From contig NZ_CP021425.1 of NCBI RefSeq assembly GCF_002162375.1, positions 3,170,766 to 3,234,765 of the forward strand: a stretch of DNA of 64,000 nt, in the 5' to 3' direction. Source of the DNA: Oleiphilus messinensis. GTDB lineage: Bacteria > Pseudomonadota > Gammaproteobacteria > Pseudomonadales > Oleiphilaceae. Under the pieces are notes generated by a model. That model was given only the letters and a program-made list of their open reading frames with translations, ran no database searches and was not told the origin of the DNA. The first letter of the stretch is position 1. Each line of letters opens with the position of its first letter. Both the position numbers and the translations under genes were made by a program. Positions 1-7,257 of this stretch are shown here, one piece after another.

Positions 1-1
1 A

Positions 2-2068
2 CTGTTGCTGGATCACTTGGTCAAAATGCACGATCAGTACATGACGGAACTGTGCCGGCAGACCAAAAACAGCCACGACAAAAAGCACAAAGAATTTCGT
101 AAACGGCAAAAGAAAGCGATCGACGCGGTACTCGATACGACTCATGTACTGTTGGAATGGCCGGATGAACAACCGCTCTATAAGCAAGATTTATGGCAAC
201 GCATCGACGAAAAGCAGTTGCGTGCATCCATTGACGATTTGTATATCTTTAAACGACTGGAAGAACGTGGGTACTGCGATTTATTGCTGACCCGTTATCC
301 CAGCTTGCGTAAGTATTTTGCTGATTTTATCCGGTTGCCTTTTGACGTTGCGAAAGGATCGGGCGCCTTATTGCGGGCCATTCGACTGGTTCGTCAGTTG
401 GACGCCGGCGAAATAAAGAGGCTGCCCGAGAATGCACCGATTGCGTTTATTCCACGCGAATTACGGCGCAGCTTGAAGGATTCATCCGGGAATATCAATC
501 GCAATGTGTGGGAAATGGGGTTGGCATTGGCGATGAAAGACGCTTTGCGTTCCGGAGACCTGTATTTGCCGCAGAGCAAGCAGCACGTGTCCTTCTGGGA
601 TCTCACACTCAACGAACCGAACTGGGATGAAACCCGACACACGGTCTATACCGAACTCCAACAACCATTCCCGCACCAAATCCGCTCGGCCATCTCTTCT
701 CAGTTCCACGAAGCCGTATCCGAAGCCCAAAAGCGTTTTGGTCTGGATAACTTTGCCGAAATACATAATGGCCGATTAAAATTGAAGCGCGACGACAAGC
801 TGGATGTACCGGATAAAGTCTCTCAGCTACAAAAAGTCATCGACGCCCATATGCCAACCATCCGCATCGAGCAGCTGTTGATGGAAGTGGATCAAATGAC
901 CCATTACAGTCGCCATTTTGTGCCTATCCAACACCATCAATCGCGCCCGAAAGCGTTTTATAAGAGTCTGATTGCCGCCATTATCTCGCAAGCCACCAAT
1001 TTAGGCGTGGTTTCCATGAGTGCCAGCGTCAAAGGGGTTACCGTGGATATGTTACGGCATATCCTGCAATACTATATCCGGGAAGAAACCTTGATTAACG
1101 CCAGCGCTGAAATCGTCAATCAACACCATCTACTGCCATTGAGCGCCATGCATGGCACCGGTACCTTATCTTCATCCGACGCCCAACGTTTTAAAATTCG
1201 CGCTGACAGCCTGTTAGCCTCTTACTATCCGCGCTATTACGGTTACTATGAGAAGGCCATCGGCATCTACACGCATGTATCCGATCAGTATTCGGTATTC
1301 AGTACCAAGGTGATTTCCTGTAGCCCACGGGAAGCCTTGTACGTGCTCGACGGGCTGCTGGAAAACAATACCATTCTTAAAATCCGGGAGCATACCACCG
1401 ATACGCATGGCTACACTGAAATCGTCTTTGCCCTGTGCTATCTGCTCGGGTTCTACTTCATGCCCAGAATACGGGATCTGAAGGACCAACAGTTGTATCG
1501 GGTTGATAAGACCGCTGATTATGGTGACCTCAACCAGTTACTCACCAGAACGGCCGATTTGGCGATCATCGAGGAACAGTGGGAATACATGATGCGGGTG
1601 GCCATTTCGCTTAAGCAGAAAACTGCTCCGGCACATGTCATCGTGCAACGGTTAACCAATGGCTCGCCCTCGGATCGCCTGACCAAAGCGTTCACCCATC
1701 TTGGGCGTATCATCAAAACCGAATATATCTTGCGATACCTCACCGATCCGGAGCTGCGCCGTACCGTCCAGCGGCAACTGAATAAAGGCGAATACCGGCA
1801 TAAGCTGCCACGCTGGATCTTCTTTGCTGACCAAGGCGAATTCACTACCGGTGACTACGAAGAAATCATGAACAAGGCCAGCAGCCTCAGTTTTGTATCC
1901 AACGCCATTTTGTATTGGAACACCATCAAAATAAACGACATTGTTGAGCAACTCAGGCAGCAGGGAGAAGCGATTGATGATGAGACCTTATCCCATATCT
2001 CCTTGTTGCCGTATAAACACGTGTTGCCCAACGGGACTTACTTTATCGAGGATGAGGGGAAGGAGTAG
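2..2068 (+). CDS. tnpA: Tn3-family transposase, C-terminal part (runs off left edge)
   Basis: DDE transposase that cuts and joins the terminal inverted repeats of a Tn3-type element during replicative transposition. The frame is open to the window edge. About 688 residues are visible of a family size near 950-1000, so the N-terminal third lies upstream. The catalytic core is clear: first Asp in YVLDGLL (codon 1349-1351), second Asp in TTDTHGYTE (codon 1400-1402), then LLGFYFMPRIRDL. The third acidic residue is probably one of the two Glu in DYEEIM (codons 1859-1864). The C-terminal family signatures SNAILYWNT and LPNGTYF are present. No stop or frameshift is visible, so the enzyme may be functional. 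As usual for the family the gene reads outward and ends just inside a terminal repeat. Confidence 0.93.
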   Translation: MLLDHLVKMHDQYMTELCRQTKNSHDKKHKEFRKRQKKAIDAVLDTTHVLLEWPDEQPLYKQDLWQRIDEKQLRASIDDLYIFKRLEERGYCDLLLTRYPSLRKYFADFIRLPFDVAKGSGALLRAIRLVRQLDAGEIKRLPENAPIAFIPRELRRSLKDSSGNINRNVWEMGLALAMKDALRSGDLYLPQSKQHVSFWDLTLNEPNWDETRHTVYTELQQPFPHQIRSAISSQFHEAVSEAQKRFGLDNFAEIHNGRLKLKRDDKLDVPDKVSQLQKVIDAHMPTIRIEQLLMEVDQMTHYSRHFVPIQHHQSRPKAFYKSLIAAIISQATNLGVVSMSASVKGVTVDMLRHILQYYIREETLINASAEIVNQHHLLPLSAMHGTGTLSSSDAQRFKIRADSLLASYYPRYYGYYEKAIGIYTHVSDQYSVFSTKVISCSPREALYVLDGLLENNTILKIREHTTDTHGYTEIVFALCYLLGFYFMPRIRDLKDQQLYRVDKTADYGDLNQLLTRTADLAIIEEQWEYMMRVAISLKQKTAPAHVIVQRLTNGSPSDRLTKAFTHLGRIIKTEYILRYLTDPELRRTVQRQLNKGEYRHKLPRWIFFADQGEFTTGDYEEIMNKASSLSFVSNAILYWNTIKINDIVEQLRQQGEAIDDETLSHISLLPYKHVLPNGTYFIEDEGKE

Positions 2069-2076
2069 TTGTAGTT

Positions 2077-2144
2077 GGGCGCAAACCTACGGTTACGAGG
2101 TGGCCGTGGAAATCAAAACCGTAGGTTTTCGTTCAAATGCGCCC
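2077..2144. repeat. Long imperfect palindrome overlapping the transposon end
   Basis: GGGCGC (2077-2082) followed by AAACCTACGGTT (2083-2094) is mirrored by AACCGTAGGTTT (2117-2128) and GCGCCC (2139-2144). The inner 12-base arms are perfect. The right side carries ten extra bases between the two matching blocks. The structure starts nine bases after the tnpA stop and could act as a hairpin terminator, or be a duplicated and inverted copy of the transposon end. Confidence 0.7.
2107..2144 (-). repeat. Probable terminal inverted repeat of the Tn3-family element
   Basis: Read inward on the minus strand from base 2144, the sequence begins GGGCGCATTTGAACGAAAAC. It starts with a G run, as Tn3-family ends do, and contains GAACGAAAAC, a block also found in the inverted repeat of Tn3 itself (from memory). 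It lies 38 bases after the tnpA stop, the usual place for a terminal repeat. A 38-base length is assumed from the family. The other end and the target duplication lie outside the window, so this is an inference from one end. Confidence 0.6.
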
Positions 2145-2658
2145 GCTGGTCCATTACCAGCAGCGTACTGCCGAAGACCGCCAGCAGGAGCGCGAACAAT
2201 TCCGTTCAGTTAACCAGGGGCTGAACGATCAGATCCAGGATCTGCAACACCGGCTCGCCCAGGCTGAGTCGAGAGCGTCAGAGCTGTTTGACGCCAATGT
2301 GCAGTTACAACGACATGCCGATGAATTAAAACGGGCCAATGGGGCGCTAAATAGCGACGTGAAGGGAAAGATAGAAGATGTCCAGAACCTGAAACACGAG
2401 CTTGAAGAAGCCGTGGCAAAGTGCCGGGAATACCAGCATCAAAATGATCATTTGGCGCAAAACATGGCCGTGCTCACCACTCAGAAAGCTGATGTTGATA
2501 AGCAAGTGGCCGTCTTATCCCAAACACTGGAGACCACAAAAACCGAATTGAAAACCACCCAGGATAAAGCGGCGCTTCTGATCGACGAGAATAAAGTCAT
2601 TCTTCAGGAAAAAGCCGTGATCCAAGGTCAATTTAAACAGCTCCAAAGTTCGCTGTAG
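2137..2658 (+). pseudogene. Coiled-coil protein remnant (KfrA-like), 5' end removed at the transposon boundary
   Basis: The frame encodes about 170 residues of almost unbroken heptad-rich coiled coil, full of Gln, Glu and Lys (for example LQRHADELKRANGALNSD). The composition and the opening VHYQQRTAEDRQQEREQF resemble the C-terminal coiled coil of KfrA-type plasmid DNA-binding proteins. The N-terminal DNA-binding domain expected for that family is absent. Recognisable protein begins at about base 2146, immediately outside the transposon repeat, and the only nearby ATG (2137) sits inside the repeat. The simplest reading is that the Tn3 element inserted in, or deleted into, this gene. The family assignment is tentative because it rests on coiled-coil similarity. 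Confidence 0.55.
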
Positions 2659-2777
2659 CCGGATGGATGTATTTTGAGCGCCCGGCAGCTTAATGGTGGA
2701 ATCGTCGTAGCTCATCAAATTTGTCGGTTCTTCCACTTGAAGCTTCTGTGCTTCTTCACATCAAGGATCTTTTGCCA

Positions 2778-3110
2778 ATGAATCTGCTGTCAATTTTCAC
2801 AATATTTGTAATTACTGCGGTTGCCGAAATTGTAGGTTGTTATCTGCCGTGGCTGGTACTGAAACAGAACAAGTCGGTATGGTTGTTAATTCCTGCTGCG
2901 CTTTCGCTGGCGTTATTTGCGTGGCTGTTGACGCTTCACCCAACGGCGGCAGGTCGCACTTATGCTGCCTATGCGGGCATATATCTGGGCGTTGCTCTCC
3001 TCTGGTTGCGTATTGTTGACGGAGTGGCGCTCACCCGTTGGGACATCGCGGGGGCTTTGGTCGCATTGGTAGGGGTTACCATCATCGTTATACAGCCAAC
3101 GGCCGGTTAG
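2778..3110 (+). CDS. ynfA: YnfA family (UPF0060) small inner-membrane protein
   Basis: A 110-residue protein with four predicted membrane helices, the usual YnfA size. YnfA proteins resemble small multidrug resistance (SMR) transporters; some have been linked to drug or metal efflux, but the substrate here is unknown. Visible signatures are the acidic residue in the first helix ([13 protein letters not shown]), AAYAGIYLG and a hydrophobic C-terminus ending VIQPTAG. The ATG at 2778 is chosen because AAGGA lies about ten bases upstream and the protein then starts directly at helix 1. The frame stays open further 5', but those codons do not look like the family. It sits between transposon debris and a broken transporter operon, so recent acquisition is possible. 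Confidence 0.85.
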   Translation: MNLLSIFTIFVITAVAEIVGCYLPWLVLKQNKSVWLLIPAALSLALFAWLLTLHPTAAGRTYAAYAGIYLGVALLWLRIVDGVALTRWDIAGALVALVGVTIIVIQPTAG

Positions 3111-3163
3111 GCAAGGCGCCATAATGTTGAATAATATCAGCCGCTTATGCTCAAAGTGGCTAA

Positions 3164-3382
3164 ATCCAACGCTTTTACCGGCCGGACCTCTACTTAACAC
3201 CGACCCTTTTGGGGGGCAAAGACAGCCTATGGTTCACCGAACAAATTTATACGCAATTCATCACGCGGTTTAATTGGGAACAAGGTTCTGCATTCGGAAT
3301 GCTGCTACTAATCCTGACCTCAGTCATCGTTTGGATCGGTCTCAAACTCAGTAAGCAGTCGTTTTCGAGGGTGATGTCATGA
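3164..3382 (+). pseudogene. C-terminal fragment of a PotB-like ABC permease
   Basis: This frame has no plausible start and opens at a stop (3161-3163). It encodes the end of a spermidine/putrescine-type permease: YLTPTLLGGKDSLW is the family segment near the last extracytoplasmic loop, followed by FITRFNWEQGSAFG and a final hydrophobic helix. About three quarters of a normal 290-residue PotB is missing. Its TGA (3380-3382) overlaps the ATG of the next permease, so the original potB-potC coupling is preserved. The 5' part was probably lost in the rearrangement that placed ynfA and the transposon here. Confidence 0.8.
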
Positions 3383-4236
3383 TCAGCTCGATACCAACCA
3401 GTCAATTTTTTAAACGAACCTATGCGGTTTATGTCGCTTTCTTTTTTCTCTATTTGATCTTGCCCTTGGCTGTTGTTGCAACCTTTGCTTTCAATGATTC
3501 GTTGTTTCCATCTATGCCTTGGAACGGCGGTACATTGGCCTGGTTTGTGGGTTCAGAGGAACCTAAACTTGGCATTTTTAATGACCGTGAATTATTGGAA
3601 AGTATCTTCATCTCATTCTGGGTTGCACTCAGCGTAACGGTATTGAGTATTGCTCTGGCGACCTGTAATGCTTTTTTGTTTGAAAGGAACGATTTCTTCG
3701 GGAAGGGATTTCTGTACATGATGATGTTAACGCCCTTAGTCATACCTGGTGTGATATTAGGCGTGTCCATCTTGATTTTCAGCAGCAGCATCGCCAATGG
3801 TTTTGAAGACCACTATGATTTAGAGTTAGACTTCCTGCGGCCCGGACTACCGCTGGTGATACTCGGCCAATTCGCCTTTATCACCACCATCGCCACACTC
3901 GTTATCTCTGCCCGCTTGCGTCGTTTTGACCGCTCACTGGAAGAAGCGGCTTTGAATCTGGGGGCATCATTACCCGTCGTAATCTGGACCATCACACTCC
4001 CCTATCTCTGCCCCGCGTTGATTGGTGCAGGCATCGTGGCCTTTCTCATGTCATTCGAGAATTTTAACACTACACTCATGCTCGTCGGTTCCGATGCACC
4101 TTTAACCATCGCCATGTTTGATCGCCTGAGAGAAGGCTCAACCCCGGTACTCAATGCGGTCTCCGTATTGCTAATGGTCGGATCTGCAGCATTGGCTTTG
4201 ATATCACTGTTTGTGCAGAATCCGAAGCGTCGTTAG
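3379..4236 (+). CDS. PotC-like ABC transporter permease, orphaned
   Basis: Inner-membrane permease of the binding-protein-dependent ABC class, PotC/PotI branch (polyamine or related solutes). The 285 residues give six predicted helices. The cytoplasmic EAA loop is intact (EEAALNLGASLPVVIW), as is the typical N-terminal helix ending in TFAFNDS. The ATG overlaps the TGA of the truncated PotB-like fragment. No ATPase, binding protein or complete partner permease lies nearby, so the transporter is very unlikely to work as encoded here unless the missing subunits are elsewhere. The gene itself is undamaged, which suggests the truncation is recent. Expression may now depend on the neighbouring ynfA or transposon transcripts. 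Confidence 0.88.
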   Translation: MISSIPTSQFFKRTYAVYVAFFFLYLILPLAVVATFAFNDSLFPSMPWNGGTLAWFVGSEEPKLGIFNDRELLESIFISFWVALSVTVLSIALATCNAFLFERNDFFGKGFLYMMMLTPLVIPGVILGVSILIFSSSIANGFEDHYDLELDFLRPGLPLVILGQFAFITTIATLVISARLRRFDRSLEEAALNLGASLPVVIWTITLPYLCPALIGAGIVAFLMSFENFNTTLMLVGSDAPLTIAMFDRLREGSTPVLNAVSVLLMVGSAALALISLFVQNPKRR

Positions 4237-4487
4237 TGTTCTGGTATTCCTATCGATCCTGGGCCCACCGCTCAGGTCGTTATTAATTCAGTCCTGATGA
4301 AGATCTCGCGAGCAACTTTTTTTCAATCTGCGTGGAGCATTGTAAAATCTCGTATTATTCTTAACGAATTACGCCGTTATTGGAACTTTTAAAGTGTATT
4401 CGAAGAATTGAAGTGGTAATGTCATCGGAACGCAAAATAAGAACAAAAGCCCCAGCTCTCCAATCCCTTTAGGAGCCCTGTGCTTTG

Positions 4488-6077
4488 ATGGATTTTGAAC
4501 AGACCATTCTCATTGTGGACGATGAGAAAATTGGCCGAAAGGTACTGAACGACCTGCTTAAGGGCGAGGCGAAGATTGTCCTCGCTAAAAATGGTGAACA
4601 ATGCCTCGAGAAAGCCCGTGACTGTCAGCCGGATTTGATTCTGCTGGATATCATACTCCCGGATATTGATGGCTTTCAGGTGCTTGAGCGTTTGAAGCAG
4701 AGTCCTGCTACACAGCATATTCCTGTTATCTTTATCACCGCATTGAACAATTACGCCGATGAATGTAAGGGCTTCAGTCTGGGTGCCCGTGATTACATTC
4801 AAAAGCCATTTCATCCGGACATTGTTAACGCCAGGGTGCTCACCCACCTGCGCCTTAAAGAGCATGTCGAAAAGAATCAACGACAGGAGAAAGCTCTGCA
4901 GGCCAGTGAACTGGCTAACGAGCTGAAAGACCAATGCCTGTCCATTATCAGCCATGAACTGAGAACCCCGATGAATGGCGTATTCGGGGCGTTACACTTG
5001 CTGGATGATGAAGTGACGACTGAGGATGCCAAAAAGTATCTGGCATCGGCGCACTGCTCCGCCCAGGATATGATGAACCTGGTCGACAGTATGCTGTATT
5101 TCTTTGAGTTACAGTCAGACAAGCTTGTGCTGGATAAGAGACCTTTCCGATTGCAACAGCTGCTTACGGATGTTGAGTCCCGCCTTATGCAATGCGCCGC
5201 CCATAAGCAGTTATCCGCATCGGTAACGTCGAACCTGCCAGTTAATCGGGTCTATCGTGCGGATTCACAACGCATCAGCGTTATATTGCACAACCTCCTG
5301 GATAATGCGGTAAAGTTCACTCAAACTGGTACGGTAAAGCTGCTTGTCGATGAGCAAACTACTACCGGGAGTGATCCGGACGTTGTGCTTGAATTCAAGA
5401 TAACCGACAGTGGCATTGGCATATCTGCCGAACAGTTTCCGAAAATATTCGAAGCCTTCACGCAAACCGACGCCTTTTTCTCCCGCAGATTCGAGGGTAT
5501 GGGGATCGGTCTCGCAGTATGCAAACGTCTTGTAGACCTGATGAATGGCAAGATCTCCGTGGATTCCACGCCAGATCAAGGCAGTTGCTTTACCGTATCA
5601 ATTCCAATGTCCCGCGTTTCGGTGTCGGATTTTAATGATTCCCCTTCCTCAGAGGTAACGCCGGACCTGGCCCGGGTTCTGACAAAAGACTCTAGGGTAT
5701 TGATCGTTGAAGATAATCCGGTAAACCTGATGATGTTGCAGGGCATGGTCAAACGACTGGGTGTATCGGTCGAAACGGTTCAGGATGGCGCAGCAGCCGT
5801 TGAATTCTTCCAGAACAATCCAGTTGACTTGATCTTGATGGATTGCCAAATGCCGGTCATGAGTGGATTTGAGGCGACCCGACATATCCGGGCGTGTAGC
5901 GCTAAAGGTGAAAATGTCCCGATTATCGCGGTTACCGCCAATGCCATGTCAGGTGATCGTGAGCGCTGTTTCGCCTCAGGTATGAACGACTATCTGAAAA
6001 AGCCCGTGCGTAAAGAAGATATAGCCCAATGCATTCGCCACTGGTTGCCATTACCGGAAAGAAAAACATCGAATTGA
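4488..6077 (+). CDS. Soluble hybrid histidine kinase (REC-HisKA-HATPase-REC)
   Basis: A phosphorelay kinase of 530 residues without membrane segments. In order: an N-terminal receiver with phospho-acceptor Asp near residue 54 (LILLDIILP), a HisKA domain with His near 156 (SIISHELRTPMNG), an ATPase domain with N box (LHNLLDNAVKFT) and G boxes (DSGIGIS, GMGIGLAV), then a C-terminal receiver with Asp near 452 (LILMDCQMP) and its Lys in YLKKPV. A receiver in front of the kinase suggests that input comes from another kinase rather than from a ligand. AGGAG at 4471-4475 can serve either ATG 4488 or the TTG three bases earlier. No output regulator or HPt domain is adjacent. Confidence 0.93.
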   Translation: MDFEQTILIVDDEKIGRKVLNDLLKGEAKIVLAKNGEQCLEKARDCQPDLILLDIILPDIDGFQVLERLKQSPATQHIPVIFITALNNYADECKGFSLGARDYIQKPFHPDIVNARVLTHLRLKEHVEKNQRQEKALQASELANELKDQCLSIISHELRTPMNGVFGALHLLDDEVTTEDAKKYLASAHCSAQDMMNLVDSMLYFFELQSDKLVLDKRPFRLQQLLTDVESRLMQCAAHKQLSASVTSNLPVNRVYRADSQRISVILHNLLDNAVKFTQTGTVKLLVDEQTTTGSDPDVVLEFKITDSGIGISAEQFPKIFEAFTQTDAFFSRRFEGMGIGLAVCKRLVDLMNGKISVDSTPDQGSCFTVSIPMSRVSVSDFNDSPSSEVTPDLARVLTKDSRVLIVEDNPVNLMMLQGMVKRLGVSVETVQDGAAAVEFFQNNPVDLILMDCQMPVMSGFEATRHIRACSAKGENVPIIAVTANAMSGDRERCFASGMNDYLKKPVRKEDIAQCIRHWLPLPERKTSN

Positions 6078-6144
6078 ATGAGTGTTTAACCACTTTTTTG
6101 ACGCTATAAGGTATAGATTAAAGCAGGAATAGGGATTCAACGTT

Positions 6145-6882
6145 ATGTCACAGCCTAAGGCATGTCGATGCACCGGGAAAGAAAAAACGACGATTGAAGG
6201 CTTGTCCAAAATACCCAGTTACACCGGAGATTTTCCTTCGCCGCTTCAAGTGATGTGGTATGTGCCGGAGCAGGATGAGTTGTTTAAACTGCACATCAGT
6301 GATACCGAAATTCGACGCTGGATTCGTGAAGCCGCCGAGTATCATGGCATTCCACATGTACTGTTAGCCATTATTCTGCAACAGGAAAATGGCCCGAATG
6401 CAACCGCAATTCAGAAGGCTGGACAATTTGCCGAACGCACAATCACCACCTTTGGTGCGATTGTCGATAAACGACTTTGGGATATTTTCCCGGATGCAAT
6501 CTCCAAGGGCTCTTCCGGTTTTGCAAACATGTCCCGTGGCGCCCTGCTGGATGCTTCCAAATATACTGAAAACAACTATGGGCGAAACCCGCTATCCAAT
6601 GAAGTGCGCTATCGCGCATTCGGTATTGACCAGGATACCCGCGTGTCTGGGGATGACTGGAAAGCGGACCTCTATTATTGCTCTGCCCATTTACGGCAAT
6701 TGATTGACAGGGTCACGGGCTCCCCTTGTCACAATGGCGCTCTGACAATGGATCAGCTCCGCGAAGTGATCAAAGCCTATAATGGCAGCGGGCCGATGGC
6801 GGACAAGTATGCGGACGATGCCATGAAAACGTTAAAGGGCGCAAGCACCGGTGCCAGTACGTTGTATTTTTACGAGCAATAA
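6145..6882 (+). CDS. Lysozyme/transglycosylase-like protein without signal peptide, candidate effector
   Basis: A 245-residue protein not recognised as a named family. Its centre looks like a lysozyme-fold muramidase: EYHGIPHVLLAIILQQENGP resembles the helix carrying the catalytic Glu of lytic transglycosylases (Glu near residue 81), and KAYNGSGPMADKY resembles the conserved Tyr-Asn-Gly segment near the end of that domain. There is no signal peptide or membrane segment, and the N-terminus has a CRC motif. That fits a protein delivered by a secretion machine rather than by Sec. The next gene starts nine bases later and encodes a small membrane-anchored protein. An effector/immunity pair is the working idea. 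A phage-type lysin is the main alternative, although no phage genes are nearby. Confidence 0.5.
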   Translation: MSQPKACRCTGKEKTTIEGLSKIPSYTGDFPSPLQVMWYVPEQDELFKLHISDTEIRRWIREAAEYHGIPHVLLAIILQQENGPNATAIQKAGQFAERTITTFGAIVDKRLWDIFPDAISKGSSGFANMSRGALLDASKYTENNYGRNPLSNEVRYRAFGIDQDTRVSGDDWKADLYYCSAHLRQLIDRVTGSPCHNGALTMDQLREVIKAYNGSGPMADKYADDAMKTLKGASTGASTLYFYEQ

Positions 6883-6891
6883 TACAAATTA

Positions 6892-7227
6892 ATGAAATCC
6901 TTCATCCCAACACTTTCGATTGCAATTATCACGCTGATTTTACTGACAGTTTTCACGTATTTACCTGTTGGTTCCAATCTCTGGCATGTGATGACCAGCA
7001 ATGGCTACATTATCCCGAAAGAGTCATCCCTGTTCAGCTTTCAGGTCATCGAGATGAATCAGGGGTCTGGTGAATGGTGGACTTATGGTCGGGATGATCA
7101 GTATTACTACCACTTCCTTGCTTTGCCTGACCGTCCTTATGTGAAAATCCCGACAGCATCCACTGTGAACTGCCCTGGGTTTATTCCGAACCAATTCGGA
7201 ACCTGGTGCTTACAACACACGCGCTAG
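6892..7227 (+). CDS. Small membrane-anchored protein, candidate immunity partner
   Basis: 111 residues: an N-terminal hydrophobic segment (about residues 5-25, signal anchor or signal peptide), then a polar domain rich in aromatic residues (GEWWTYG, DQYYYHFLAL) with two Cys near the end (NCPGF, WCLQH) that could pair in the periplasm. I recognise no family. It starts nine bases after the lysozyme-like gene and no clear ribosome-binding site is visible, so coupled translation is likely. Size, periplasmic topology and position match what is seen for immunity proteins that protect a cell from its own wall-degrading effector. That function is inference only. Confidence 0.5.
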   Translation: MKSFIPTLSIAIITLILLTVFTYLPVGSNLWHVMTSNGYIIPKESSLFSFQVIEMNQGSGEWWTYGRDDQYYYHFLALPDRPYVKIPTASTVNCPGFIPNQFGTWCLQHTR

Positions 7228-7257
7228 GTTCCTCGAATTGATATTTCGCAGAATCAA

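Noticed and set aside
2659-2769. Minus-strand fragment with [18 protein letters not shown]
   Set aside because: It is open only briefly, starts after a stop without a start codon and runs into antisense of the coiled-coil gene. It may be a gene remnant but I cannot assign it.
6098-6126. TTGACG as -35 for the lysozyme-like gene
   Set aside because: No acceptable -10 at 16-18 bases; kept out of the feature list.
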